Source: Bacillota bacterium
Lineage (GTDB): Bacteria > Bacillota_A > Clostridia > Lachnospirales > Lachnospiraceae
Direction: 5' to 3'
Length of the DNA stretch: 59,178 nucleotides
Assembly (NCBI GenBank): GCA_023443925.1
Contig: JAEZSL010000237.1
Coordinates: 1-59,178 of the forward strand
Part shown: piece after piece, positions 26,038-35,710 of the stretch
Position numbering within the stretch: position 1 is the stretch's first letter
Layout of the letters: each line of letters opens with the position of its first letter
The notes under the pieces: model-generated
What the model saw: only the letters and a program-made list of their open reading frames with translations
Told to the model about the DNA's origin: nothing
The model's database searches: none
Program-made: the position numbers and the translations under genes

Positions 26038-27921
26038 TCAACCATTGAAGCCTGTGTGTACGGTTAAACTTTCACCGGCATTCAGGTGAATCATATCTTC
26101 CGCCAAAAGCGGGGCATCCTGTCGATATACTTTTTTACCCGGATACAGTGCTTCTAACTTAAGACGCAGTGTCACGCTATGCGGCGCTATATTTTTTACC
26201 GTAAACTCACCGGCGCTGTAAGTATACTCAATACCGTAGTTTTCCGCTGTTACCGTACCATAACGGTCTAAAACGGGACGAAGTTCAACATCCACATCAA
26301 TTCCCTGACGCAGCCCTAAGTATTCCTGCAGCAGCACCCAGCTGTATACATTAGGATATTCATAATAATAGGCCGCACCATGCCAGTTTTTATTATCCTT
26401 ATAATATACATGGTTCATATCATAACGTTCACCCATACGGTACCCGTCTGTCTCAGCCTGGGCAGCCACCTGCAGCAGCTGATGTCCCAGCACATCTCCT
26501 CTTCCAAGGAAAGCCCAATAAGCGGCATCCCAGCACCAGTAACGGCCGGCAGCACACAGATCATAAGGGCCGCCATCCCCAATTTCATCCTGTGTGTAAT
26601 CGGCAATACTGGGAGATAAGAAGGTCGGAAAGCGCTGAAACTCTTCAAGATTTTCCTCAATAAGGGTTTTTACGGCCTGAACCTGTTTCTCATTCGCATA
26701 TCCAAACAACACCGGAAGGCAATTAGCCAATAGATGCATGTGGTCATGAACTTGTCCATTTCGGTCTATCCAGTCAGTAAAACGGCTATGTTCTTCATCC
26801 CAAAAGCCATGGGGTACCGGCTTAATGAGTGTCTCTGCAATTACAGATGATAACTTCCGAAATCTGCTTTCCTCTTCACTCCGTCCTAAATGCCGCTCCA
26901 GTTCCGCCAGACATTCCAGTCCATGAGCTGCCATGGAGGCGGACATGCATTCCATACCATCTTTAATTACCTGATCTTCGTAAAAGACATCCGACCATAG
27001 CTTTCCATTCCGGTCTGTCAAATGTTCCAGCAAGGAAGCGGCTCCTTCCAGCTCCTTTATGTGAGCACGCAGCCAGTTTATATTTTTTGTTCCCGTATAA
27101 TACAACCAGGCAGTTTCTAAAATCTCTACATTTCCTGTAATCAGAAACATCTCGGCGTTAGCAGAGTGGTCCATACTGTCTCTGCGTACATGGTATTCCC
27201 GTTCCCCTTTTGGCTGAACAGCGCAGGGATTTCTCCACAGACCCACCGGATCTTCCCGCATCATCTTAAACTGAAGATTCATCATTCTCTCCACTACAGC
27301 CAGTTCACACTGTCCATGAACAGCGATCCGGCCTTTGCATTGAAATTCATGATCCACATCCGGATACGTACCGGCATACTCACCGGGCTGCAAGGTGCTC
27401 AGCACATAACCCTCATGGACGGGATAAGCCAGGGCATCGGTTTCTTCGATTACAGAAGGAAGCAGGGTATCCCAATAAAAGCGGGCATATGTTTTTTCCA
27501 GCTTTTCTCCGTCTTTCATTTGCAGGGAAATCCCCTTACCAAAGATATCGCAGGGCGGCCAGCCGGAATACAGCGTAAGTACATAGCTGCCGGGTGAAAG
27601 TTTTACTGTAACACCGGTCTGTACTGTTTCTGCAGCTTTTTCCCCTGCTCCGCTGATACACACCGTTTTACCCGAAGAATCCCTGTCCGGGAGAATCCAC
27701 AAATTTCCGTTGCAGTTAATCTTCGAGGTTTTCTGTGATAGACAAAGACTGTATAGTCCCTTTTCATTTTGCCAAATTCCTGCCACACGTGATAACCCAA
27801 AGCTAAGACAGGTTAACTCCTGATGGGAGGTCAGCAGATATTCTGTCTCGTTATTTAACTCCAAATGACCGCCTGTAAAAACAAAAGGCAGTTCCTGTGA
27901 TTTAATTTTGTCTTGTTCCAT
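26038..27921 (-). CDS. Six-hairpin (alpha/alpha)6 glycoside hydrolase-like protein
   Basis: 627 residues, no signal peptide. The N-terminal ~200 residues are beta-rich. Residues ~210-530 show repeated helical hairpins with aromatic/acidic motifs typical of (alpha/alpha)6-barrel glycosidases (LWRNPCAVQP, DGGPYDLCAAGRYWCWDAAYWA). A beta-sandwich tail follows. GH78, GH95 and MGH1-like families share this layout and I cannot decide between them. GGAGG precedes the ATG. It follows the sugar-binding lipoprotein of the second ABC operon across a terminator hairpin, so it probably degrades the imported oligosaccharide in the cytoplasm. Confidence 0.75.
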   Translation of the reverse strand: MEQDKIKSQELPFVFTGGHLELNNETEYLLTSHQELTCLSFGLSRVAGIWQNEKGLYSLCLSQKTSKINCNGNLWILPDRDSSGKTVCISGAGEKAAETVQTGVTVKLSPGSYVLTLYSGWPPCDIFGKGISLQMKDGEKLEKTYARFYWDTLLPSVIEETDALAYPVHEGYVLSTLQPGEYAGTYPDVDHEFQCKGRIAVHGQCELAVVERMMNLQFKMMREDPVGLWRNPCAVQPKGEREYHVRRDSMDHSANAEMFLITGNVEILETAWLYYTGTKNINWLRAHIKELEGAASLLEHLTDRNGKLWSDVFYEDQVIKDGMECMSASMAAHGLECLAELERHLGRSEEESRFRKLSSVIAETLIKPVPHGFWDEEHSRFTDWIDRNGQVHDHMHLLANCLPVLFGYANEKQVQAVKTLIEENLEEFQRFPTFLSPSIADYTQDEIGDGGPYDLCAAGRYWCWDAAYWAFLGRGDVLGHQLLQVAAQAETDGYRMGERYDMNHVYYKDNKNWHGAAYYYEYPNVYSWVLLQEYLGLRQGIDVDVELRPVLDRYGTVTAENYGIEYTYSAGEFTVKNIAPHSVTLRLKLEALYPGKKVYRQDAPLLAEDMIHLNAGESLTVHTGFNG

Positions 27922-28124
27922 TTCTTCCTCCCTATTTATGCTGCACCTATGAAGCAGTCATTCCAAGTCTTACGTTTATTTAATCCCATAGAAGATTTAT
28001 CTTCTGCCTGGTCTTAATAACGCCTTTTATTTTAACACTTATTTTTGAATTAAACCAGCTAATATTCTGATCGGAACGGCTGAAAATCTATAAGTTTTTA
28101 AACATGTAATAGTAATAAAATACC

Positions 28125-28158
28125 GGCCGGGAACGGAAATATCCTTTCCTTCCCGGCC
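28125..28158 (-). terminator. Hairpin between lipoprotein and six-hairpin hydrolase genes
   Basis: GGCCGGGAA (28125-28133) pairs with TTCCCGGCC (28150-28158), extended by GGAAA/TTTCC inside, followed by TATTTTATT on the minus strand. It lies just after the lipoprotein stop and mirrors the hairpin at 7780-7849 in the first ABC operon. Confidence 0.82.
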
Positions 28159-28165
28159 AGTTTTG

Positions 28166-29905
28166 TTATTTCATACTCTGCAGTTTTTCCTGGTATTGTG
28201 TATTATAGAAAGTTTCTACTTTGTCCATGCCAAGAGCATCCACTTCTGCAATAAACTTATCATATTCCGCTTTCCAGTCTTCTGAGAAAACCATACTTAC
28301 AACATATAGCTGAAGTAATTCATGGGCTTTTTGCAAAATAATACCTTCTTCACTGGCCGGATCGGGTGAACGGAAGTCAAGTTCCGGAACATATACTACC
28401 TTGGGGCCGTAAACCTTATTGTAACTTGCCATTTTTTCATTACTGGTATCCCACCAGGGCAGATTCCACAACATTTCATTGCAGGCAATCCAATATTCTC
28501 CCAGTCCGTTTTTAGCAGCTACACCGCTCCAGTCCGCATTTTTATCCGTAACATAATCCGGAAGCATGGTAGGCTTGCCGTCTACAAGCTTCCACTGAGG
28601 TCCGTTTATAACATCGCCGCTATAGGTGTCTCCTTGTATCCCCCAGGAAACATCCTGGTGTCCCTCTACTGAGGCCATATATTCCAGGAAACGGATGGCA
28701 CGCGCAGGGTCCTGGCACTTTTTGCTGATAACCGTGGCCAGCCAGCCGGCTCCGGTACGGCTCTGTTTGTAGGTATCAAAGGGTCCTACCACGATATACT
28801 GGGTATCCGGATTGTCTTCCGGTACCTTTTCTCCGTCAGAAATTACCCAGGTATAAGAAATTACGTCTCCCCTTGTAATTTTCGCGTTATTTACGTCTTT
28901 CGAATCAATGAAGGGGTCCTGATTCAGCAGACCTTTCTTCTGTAAATCATGCATAAATGCAATTGTATTCTGAAACTCCTCACTGCGCGCCTGCCAGCGG
29001 ATTTGTCCGCCCTGATCCGTCATATTGTTGCTCATACCAAACTGCACACCCAAATTACCCATGGAGGCATTCAGCGCCAGGGTACTGGCTGAAACTGCGT
29101 TGTCGGCGGGATAAAAAGCGATTTTATCCGGGTGGTTCGCGTGCATTTTCTCAAGGGCTGCAACAAAATCGGCCTGGGTTTTTATCTCCGGTGACCCGAT
29201 TTCTTCATAGTAATCCTTACGCACGGACAATACCGGCTGGTTGGTACCTACCATCTGGTCATATTCTCTCGCCGCTTTTTGCCAGGCCTCTCCCTGGACC
29301 CAGGTAGTAAACCGGTAGGTTTTGCCGTCCGCCGAACGATAGTTCTGAAGGATTTCCTTGGGCATTATGTCTCGCATTTTAGGTGCATACTGGTCGATCA
29401 GATCATCAAGCGCCCAGACCAGTCCTGCATCAATCATTTTTTGCAGAGCCGGGTCATTGCGGTCGATGGTCATAATATCCGGCAGCTGATCTCCTGCTAT
29501 CATCATATTCAATTTCTGTCCGTCGTCAGCAACGGGCTTGGTCATTTCTAAGTCAACACCTGTCTTTTCTGTCACTCTGCGGGCTGTATCATCCTCCCAG
29601 TTCAGCCCGAACCAGGAAAAATTCACATAGTAAGACAGTTTAATAGGCGAGGTGTCTTCTTTCCACTCCAGATCAGCAGGATCAGCCTGCCAGCCGATCC
29701 GTTCCCAATTTATCTCCTCCTGGACATTGGGCTCCTCGGTTTTTGCGGCTGTATTATCAGCTGATGCGGTTTCATTGGATACCGAATTATCCAATGTATT
29801 CGTGCCGGTTGGCGTTTCAGTCTTTGACTTACAGCCGGTGAGCCAGCTCGTGGCCAGTACTGCCGTTAAAAGCAGAGCAAAAATTCTTGAGCTTCTTTTT
29901 CTCAT
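28166..29905 (-). CDS. Sugar ABC transporter substrate-binding lipoprotein
   Basis: 579 residues with lipobox WLTGC, Cys25 lipidated, and a Thr/Asn/Ala-rich tether. The binding domain is of the large LplA/YtcQ-like class (NMMIAGDQLPDIMTIDRND is the shared early motif). It is third in a permease-permease-lipoprotein operon and is the extracellular receptor for that transporter. Compared with the lipoprotein at 7876-9519 the length and motif order match but the sequence is clearly divergent, so the two operons probably take different glycans. Confidence 0.93.
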   Translation of the reverse strand: MRKRSSRIFALLLTAVLATSWLTGCKSKTETPTGTNTLDNSVSNETASADNTAAKTEEPNVQEEINWERIGWQADPADLEWKEDTSPIKLSYYVNFSWFGLNWEDDTARRVTEKTGVDLEMTKPVADDGQKLNMMIAGDQLPDIMTIDRNDPALQKMIDAGLVWALDDLIDQYAPKMRDIMPKEILQNYRSADGKTYRFTTWVQGEAWQKAAREYDQMVGTNQPVLSVRKDYYEEIGSPEIKTQADFVAALEKMHANHPDKIAFYPADNAVSASTLALNASMGNLGVQFGMSNNMTDQGGQIRWQARSEEFQNTIAFMHDLQKKGLLNQDPFIDSKDVNNAKITRGDVISYTWVISDGEKVPEDNPDTQYIVVGPFDTYKQSRTGAGWLATVISKKCQDPARAIRFLEYMASVEGHQDVSWGIQGDTYSGDVINGPQWKLVDGKPTMLPDYVTDKNADWSGVAAKNGLGEYWIACNEMLWNLPWWDTSNEKMASYNKVYGPKVVYVPELDFRSPDPASEEGIILQKAHELLQLYVVSMVFSEDWKAEYDKFIAEVDALGMDKVETFYNTQYQEKLQSMK

Positions 29906-30000
29906 AATATCCTCCTTTTACAAATATAAGTTTTTCATTTTTCCCTATGATACCTGCCCCTTAAAATCACCCCTTTTAAACAAAGTTACTCCTATAGAAC

Positions 30001-30885
30001 TTAGCCTTTCACAGAACCGATCATCATTCCCTTCACAAAATATTTTTGGATATATGGATAAACAATAGTTATGGGTGCTACCGCAATCATAAGCATTGCA
30101 TATCGGACGGATTCGGGTGTGGTGACGGTGGCTGAGCCTGAAACAGATATTACCTTTTGTAATTCCTGCTGAGCCTGAGCCAAAGACATGGTTCGCATTA
30201 GTACGGCGGGCAAGGTCATCAGCTTTTCACTTGTAATAAAGAAAGCCGGGTGAAACCAGTCATTCCAATGCCATACGCCGGCAAACAAGGCTAAAGTGGC
30301 AATAATGGGCAGCGAAAGGGGCATGATAATTTTAAACAAGATCACAAAATCGTTTGCTCCGTCTATTTTAGCAGACTCCATTAAAGCGTCGGGCAATTCA
30401 CTAATAAAAGAAATAAACAATACAATGTAATAAAACTGAAATATATTTGGCAGGATATAAACTAAAAAATTATTTAGCAGTCCAATCTGGCTGTACAGCA
30501 GATAGGAGTACACAACACTTGCCGGAAAATATAAGGTAACCAGTCCAAACACCATATAAAATCTGCGTCCTATTAATTTTCTGCTGGAAAGCGCATATGC
30601 CGCCATGGAGGTACCAATAATCGCAATTGCTGTTCCCGCAACGGTTCTGAGGACTGTCATAGCAAAAGCTCCCAGCAGGTTTTTGTTACGGAACACCATG
30701 ATATAATTCTCCAGGGTAAAGGCCCGGGGCCAAAAGTAGATGCCGCCTCTGACAGCGTCCTTTCCTTCATTAAAGGAATTAATAAGACAGTAGTAGATCG
30801 GATATAAGGTTACGGTTAAAACAAGGATTGAAATAATGACAGTTACTACGTTAATTATACGGTCTTCTCTATTTTTTGCAATCAT
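30001..30885 (-). CDS. Carbohydrate ABC transporter permease (YtcP/AraQ type)
   Basis: 294 residues with six membrane segments, the EAA loop MESAKIDGANDFVILFKIIMPLSLP, and the family C-terminus FVKGMMIGSVKG. It pairs with the LplB-type permease encoded 14 bp upstream. Co-directional with its lipoprotein gene, it forms the import channel. No ATPase gene is nearby. Confidence 0.93.
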   Translation of the reverse strand: MIAKNREDRIINVVTVIISILVLTVTLYPIYYCLINSFNEGKDAVRGGIYFWPRAFTLENYIMVFRNKNLLGAFAMTVLRTVAGTAIAIIGTSMAAYALSSRKLIGRRFYMVFGLVTLYFPASVVYSYLLYSQIGLLNNFLVYILPNIFQFYYIVLFISFISELPDALMESAKIDGANDFVILFKIIMPLSLPIIATLALFAGVWHWNDWFHPAFFITSEKLMTLPAVLMRTMSLAQAQQELQKVISVSGSATVTTPESVRYAMLMIAVAPITIVYPYIQKYFVKGMMIGSVKG

Positions 30886-30899
30886 ATCACCTTACTCCT

Positions 30900-31853
30900 T
30901 TACATAATTCCTGATCCGAAGGTCTTTTTTGATACTTTATTGGCACTAAATAATAACAGTACGGAAAGTATGGATAAAATCAGGTTTGCAGCGGCTGCAA
31001 AGGAAAACCTGAGCTGATTTAATCCGGTGTTAACCACAAAAGTCTGCAGGACATAGGACGTTTCATGGTTAAATGCATTACCAAGCAGATATGACTGGTT
31101 AAAGTTGGAGCCAACCGGGCCGCCGCTCAGCAGATTACCCATGTTCAAAACAAACAGCGCACCAATGGTTCCGGTTATTGAGCGGAGTGTTATACTAAAC
31201 ATTCTTCTCAGCCGTCCGGCGCCGTCTACCGATGCAGCCTCATACAGCTCAGGGCTGATACCCGCGATTGCCGCCAGATAAATAATTGCATTCCAGCCGG
31301 TTTCCTGCCAGCAGTCAATCATAACCCCAATCCACCAAAACCATTTGGACTCCGTAAGAAAATCCACCGGTTTTGCGATGATGCCGAACCGAAGCAGCAG
31401 ATCATTGATGGGGCCTCCTCTGTCCAAGAATACCATCCATAACGTCGCTACAATTACATATGATAAAAAATGAGGCAGATAACTTCCGGTCTGGGTCAAT
31501 TTTTTCAGTCTTGTAAAGGGAAGCTCATTCAGCACCAGGGCCAGCAGGATGGGCATTGTAAAAGTAAATGCAAATTTAAGCAGACTCATCCCAAAAGTAT
31601 TACGCAGTGCCAGATAAAAATCCTTATCGGAAAATAATTCCCGGAAATATTTAAACCCAGCCAGGCTTTTACCAAAAAAACCGTCCGTCAGGTCATAATT
31701 TAGAAAAGCGTTAAACAGGCCGAAAATCGGTATGTAAGCAAAAACAAAGAAAAAAATCATTGCCGGAATTATCATAGCCTGCAGCTGCCACTGCTTTTTA
31801 AACTCCCGGATTCTTTGGTTCCCGCCCTGAGGTTTCGTTAATTTTTTTTGCAT
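30900..31853 (-). CDS. Sugar ABC transporter permease (LplB type)
   Basis: About 317 residues from one of two adjacent ATGs (31856 or 31853) after AAGGAG; a 72-bp longer frame upstream has no ribosome site. It has six transmembrane segments and the EAA loop YEAASVDGAGRLRRMFSITLRSI. It is the first gene of the second sugar operon and is divergent from the YesM/YesN-like two-component genes, which probably activate it in response to extracellular sugar. Confidence 0.92.
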   Translation of the reverse strand: MQKKLTKPQGGNQRIREFKKQWQLQAMIIPAMIFFFVFAYIPIFGLFNAFLNYDLTDGFFGKSLAGFKYFRELFSDKDFYLALRNTFGMSLLKFAFTFTMPILLALVLNELPFTRLKKLTQTGSYLPHFLSYVIVATLWMVFLDRGGPINDLLLRFGIIAKPVDFLTESKWFWWIGVMIDCWQETGWNAIIYLAAIAGISPELYEAASVDGAGRLRRMFSITLRSITGTIGALFVLNMGNLLSGGPVGSNFNQSYLLGNAFNHETSYVLQTFVVNTGLNQLRFSFAAAANLILSILSVLLLFSANKVSKKTFGSGIM

Positions 31854-32043
31854 CATATCTCCTTCGCTGCTACTTGTTTTCACGAAATAAAAATGATAGA
31901 ATAAGAAAGCAAATCGTTCTTCCGTCAATATTTATAATATGTTCGTGTGATTCATATAAAAATTATATCTTTTTAACAGTACTAAATCAGTGAACAATAA
32001 TTGGATTTAGTATATTTTTTTCAGCTGCAGGAGAAGTAAAATT

Positions 32044-33873
32044 ATGAATGCAATACGTACACTATCACGAAGAATGCGTTATAAGACAAAATTAATGTTG
32101 TGTTATCTATGTTCCATTTTGCTGCCTATTCTTTTTGGGCTTATATACCTGTACAATACCATGGTGTCAAATGCCGGTCAGCCCTTGTTAAATACCATAT
32201 ACCAGCGTATGGAACAGGAACGGTCCGGTGTGGAAAAAACAGTTGAGGATATGCAAAAATCTGCTCATCTTTTATCCACCCAAACTGATATAAACCGTTT
32301 TTTTATCCGTAACTATTATGATCCGGTAGAATTAATCAAAACCATGAATTATCAAATCATGCCTACTCTTTCCTGGTATGATGCCAATTCAAAATTCGGT
32401 CAGCAGTTCCGGTTTATAACACAAAACACCTATCTTCCCGAAAATGAATTCTGGGAACAGGCAGCCCGTTACACCGGAGAAGCCTGGTATCAGAATGCGG
32501 TTAAAAAGAGCAGCGGCGGCTACTATCGTGAGGCATGGCATCCATCCAGGGACTACCTATATACTTCTCATAAAAATAACCTGGTATACACCTGGTTTTA
32601 TCCGCTGTTGTCCTCCGGCGCCGGTAACCTCACTTTACTGGAAGTCTCCATTGATGCAGAACATATCTTTGAGGGTATTAATGAAGCACCCATTGCAGAA
32701 AGCGGCTTTTTGTTTACCTGCTATAATGACAAACTGATTTACACCGGAGGTTTACAGGCTGATTTGGCAAAATGGCTTCAATCCGAACAAGGCAGAAGGC
32801 TTATTAACGAAACTGAAATAAAAGAAACCATATATATGAACGGTAAATCCTATTACCTGTCCACTTTACGGATCAAAAATCTGGATACCGTTCTTGGCTG
32901 CATCGTGCCCCAGGAGGAAATTGATGCGCCGGCCAGAGCTGCAAGAAATGGTTTTGCAGCCGTCTCACTGGGAATTATTCTTGCAATTCTCCTGATTTCC
33001 TATGTTGTAGCCACCTTCCTGCTGCAAAGAATTCAACGTATACTGGCTGCCGTAAAGACCATTCAAAAAGGTAATTTTGACATACGTATTCCTTTATACG
33101 GCGAAGATGAGATCGATGAACTGGCACAGGAAATTAATATTATGGCCGGTAAGATCGATGAGTTAATTAATACGGTCTACCTGTCTGAAAATCTGCAAAA
33201 AGAGAGTCAGCTGGCAGCATTACAGTCCCAGATCAATCCTCATTTTTTATTTAATACTCTGGAGACCATGAAAATGGCTGCTGAGCTGGGCGAAACAGAA
33301 AGGCTGAAAACCGGACTTACCTCCCTGGGCGGCCTGATGCGCTACACTCTTTCGGCAGCAAAAAATCCGGTATCTCTGGATATTGAGCTGCGTAACCTCT
33401 CCTATTACATGAACATTCAAAATATGCTCCTGGATGATAGAATCCGTTTTCGGGTGGATATTCCGGAAGACCTGCAGAAAAAGGTGCGTATCCTTCCTCT
33501 GACTCTGCAGCCTATTTTGGAGAACAGTATACAGCATGGTTTCAAAAGGAGAATCGGTATCTTAGAAATAATGCTTACCTTTGAGCAATCCGAAGCCGGA
33601 ACCCTTTTGACTGTGTCGGATAATGGTTCCGGAATTACTGAAAAGACACTTATAAACCTGCTGGCCGAACTAAAAAGAGACCAACAGCCGCAGAATACCA
33701 GAGCACGGGGCGGAATCGGCCTATGGAATGTAAACCGGCGTCTGATTCTGACTTTTGGGGAGTCCAGCGCCTTGCAAATTACTCAAAACCCTATGGGCGG
33801 AGTAATCACCCGCATCTTTCTGCCGAAAGACAATATAAGTATCGAGGAGGAAAGCCAATGTACAGACTGCTAA
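32044..33873 (+). CDS. YesM-type sensor histidine kinase
   Basis: 609 residues. TM1 is at ~18-40, followed by an extracellular Cache-like sensor region (~45-295), TM2 at ~301-325 and HAMP (~326-378, RIQRILAAVKTIQKGNFDIRIP). The His_kinase motif SQINPHFLFNTLE has the phosphoacceptor His400, and the HATPase domain has N, G1 and G2 boxes (PILENSIQHGF, VSDNGSGI, RGGIGLWNV). AGGAGA precedes the ATG. The next gene overlaps its 3' end by 16 bp, so kinase and regulator are translationally coupled. It is divergent from the sugar ABC operon it probably controls. Confidence 0.94.
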   Translation: MNAIRTLSRRMRYKTKLMLCYLCSILLPILFGLIYLYNTMVSNAGQPLLNTIYQRMEQERSGVEKTVEDMQKSAHLLSTQTDINRFFIRNYYDPVELIKTMNYQIMPTLSWYDANSKFGQQFRFITQNTYLPENEFWEQAARYTGEAWYQNAVKKSSGGYYREAWHPSRDYLYTSHKNNLVYTWFYPLLSSGAGNLTLLEVSIDAEHIFEGINEAPIAESGFLFTCYNDKLIYTGGLQADLAKWLQSEQGRRLINETEIKETIYMNGKSYYLSTLRIKNLDTVLGCIVPQEEIDAPARAARNGFAAVSLGIILAILLISYVVATFLLQRIQRILAAVKTIQKGNFDIRIPLYGEDEIDELAQEINIMAGKIDELINTVYLSENLQKESQLAALQSQINPHFLFNTLETMKMAAELGETERLKTGLTSLGGLMRYTLSAAKNPVSLDIELRNLSYYMNIQNMLLDDRIRFRVDIPEDLQKKVRILPLTLQPILENSIQHGFKRRIGILEIMLTFEQSEAGTLLTVSDNGSGITEKTLINLLAELKRDQQPQNTRARGGIGLWNVNRRLILTFGESSALQITQNPMGGVITRIFLPKDNISIEEESQCTDC

Positions 33874-35426
33874 TTGCTGAGGATGATTCTACTATCCGCC
33901 GGGGACTGGTTAAAATTATTGAAGAAATGGAATTGTCTGTGGAGAATATACAGGAGGCAGAAAACGGACAAAGTGCCTTAGCTTTATGCGAAACTTTTTT
34001 ACCGCATATTATTATTACGGATATAAGAATGCCCCTGATGGACGGTCTGGAGCTGATTGGTACCATAAGACAGGAACAGCACAGCATTTCTTTTGTAATC
34101 ATCAGCGGCTACAGTGACTTTGAATATGCAAAAAAGGCAATCCAGTATGGTGTAAAAGAATACCTCTTAAAGCCCATTGAAAAAGATGAACTAAAAACCG
34201 CCCTGCTTCGGATCATTGAACAGCTGGATGCCAAATCGGAAGCCGAACGCAGATACCTGACCGAAACAAAGGCTTATACCGAACAGATTGAACAGTATGA
34301 AAAAAATTTAATGTGGGATGTTATGACCGGACATAATACGGTTTCAGAACTGAACAATAAAATCAGCATGCTGAAAAATACTATTCCGGATAAACCCCTA
34401 TTGATTGCCGCAGGATATGGTGACGCTTTTCAGGCAAAGGATCTTGCTTCTATTCTTGCTGCCGCTTTACCAGATTGGAAGCTGCTTTTATGTAATACCG
34501 CCGCCTACCGTTATCATTATGCATTGCTTTATTTCGATTCCGGCCGTACATGGGATGATTTTAGCGGTGCCCTGCCGGAACACTACCGAAAACGGATCGA
34601 GACTGTAATTCAGGGGAAGTATCCGACACATATTCTGGCTCTTGCCATGGCAGCGGAACAAAAACAGATACCGGATGCCTGTACAACCTGCAGATCTTTG
34701 CTGGATTCCCGTCTGGTATCCCACAGAGCGGAAGGGGTACTTACCGTATCCGAACAGCATAAGGCCCAAACTGTGGAGGAGGCCACCTTCCTGACACCTC
34801 CTATCCGGAATGCCATGGACACCAATGATTACCTGTCCATTGAGAGAATTATTAAAGACTATTTTGATAACTTACTGACAGATATCAACTGTACGGCAGA
34901 GGTTTTAATCCGCCAGGCAAAAATTATAGAATTATCCGTACTGGCTTATACGGCGGAACAGTACCGTTACCACGAAAAGCAGTTGAATCAGCTGCAGACC
35001 ATTGAGTTTCTGCTTAGTGCTTCACAAACAGCCAAGGATTTCGTGGATGCAGTTGTTTCACGCATAACAACCATTGCAAAAAACCACCGGCCATCGGATA
35101 CCATATCACCGGTGGAACAAGTACTTTTATATGTGAACCGGCATTATGCAAAGGATATTACTCTTGTTTACGCTGCTAATCTGGCAAATATGAACACCAA
35201 TTATTTCAGTACACTGTTCAAAAAGAAAACCGGTTTATCCTTTGTTGCCTATTTACAGCTGGTACGTATTCAGCATGCAAAAGAACTGCTCAGGGACCCA
35301 ACTTTAAAAATATATGAAATTGCGGAACGCATCGGCTTCCAGAATGAAAAATATTTTATGAAAGTATTTAAAGCGGTGGCGGGTAAGACTCCCTCTGAGT
35401 ATAAGCAGGACAGTGAGCATTTCTAG
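33858..35426 (+). CDS. YesN-type response regulator, AraC output
   Basis: 522 residues from the ATG at 33858, which follows GAGGAGGAAAG; the longer frame upstream lies inside the kinase gene and is not real. The receiver domain (1-~120) has Asp9-Asp10, the phosphoacceptor Asp55 (IIITDIRMP) and Lys in YLLKPI. A ~290-residue middle region is followed by a C-terminal AraC double HTH (YAANLANMNTNYFSTLFKKKTG, IYEIAERIGFQNEKYFMKVFK). It is the cognate partner of the YesM-like kinase and probable activator of the divergent sugar operon. Confidence 0.94.
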   Translation: MYRLLIAEDDSTIRRGLVKIIEEMELSVENIQEAENGQSALALCETFLPHIIITDIRMPLMDGLELIGTIRQEQHSISFVIISGYSDFEYAKKAIQYGVKEYLLKPIEKDELKTALLRIIEQLDAKSEAERRYLTETKAYTEQIEQYEKNLMWDVMTGHNTVSELNNKISMLKNTIPDKPLLIAAGYGDAFQAKDLASILAAALPDWKLLLCNTAAYRYHYALLYFDSGRTWDDFSGALPEHYRKRIETVIQGKYPTHILALAMAAEQKQIPDACTTCRSLLDSRLVSHRAEGVLTVSEQHKAQTVEEATFLTPPIRNAMDTNDYLSIERIIKDYFDNLLTDINCTAEVLIRQAKIIELSVLAYTAEQYRYHEKQLNQLQTIEFLLSASQTAKDFVDAVVSRITTIAKNHRPSDTISPVEQVLLYVNRHYAKDITLVYAANLANMNTNYFSTLFKKKTGLSFVAYLQLVRIQHAKELLRDPTLKIYEIAERIGFQNEKYFMKVFKAVAGKTPSEYKQDSEHF

Positions 35427-35499
35427 CAGAATAAGAAGAAGGGCGGCTTTGCCGCCAATGTCATTTATAAGAGAGGACTTAATACAGGCTCTTGCTTAC

Positions 35500-35544
35500 A
35501 AGGACAGGTGTTTGAGATTTTTCAAACCCTGTCCTTCCCTTTTT
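35500..35544 (+). terminator. Intrinsic terminator of two-component operon
   Basis: AAGGACAGG (35500-35508) and CCTGTCCTT (35528-35536), extended by GTTTGA/TCAAAC, then CCCTTTTT. It follows the response regulator stop by about 75 bp. A separate GGCGGC/GCCGCC mini-hairpin lies at 35440-35455. Confidence 0.88.
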
Positions 35545-35645
35545 AACTGGATTATTATTTTTTGGTATTACAAAGAAGACAGATTGCTATCTGTCGAAAA
35601 TTATAATATACTTATCAAATTTACCATTATCTGTTCAAATACTAC

Positions 35646-35674
35646 TTGACTTGTGAATCAATTCACGCTATACT
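35646..35674 (+). promoter_or_regulatory. Sigma-A promoter of tetR-hydrolase unit
   Basis: TTGACT (35646-35651), 17-base spacer, TATACT (35669-35674). It is flanked and interrupted by two operator palindromes. Confidence 0.85.
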
Positions 35675-35688
35675 GTGAATATATTCAC
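35653..35688. promoter_or_regulatory. Paired GTGAAT-N2-ATTCAC operators
   Basis: GTGAATCAATTCAC (35653-35666) lies between the -35 and -10 boxes. GTGAATATATTCAC (35675-35688) lies directly after the -10. Their centres are 22 bp apart, two helical turns, so dimers would bind the same DNA face. The TetR-family protein encoded at 35711 is the expected ligand. Confidence 0.82.
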
Positions 35689-35710
35689 ACTTCAAATTAA
35701 GGAGTATCTT

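Noticed and set aside
33723..33857. Upstream extension of the YesN-like regulator
   Set aside because: It lies inside the kinase HATPase domain in another frame; the true start at 33858 has a GAGGAGG site and begins a canonical receiver domain.
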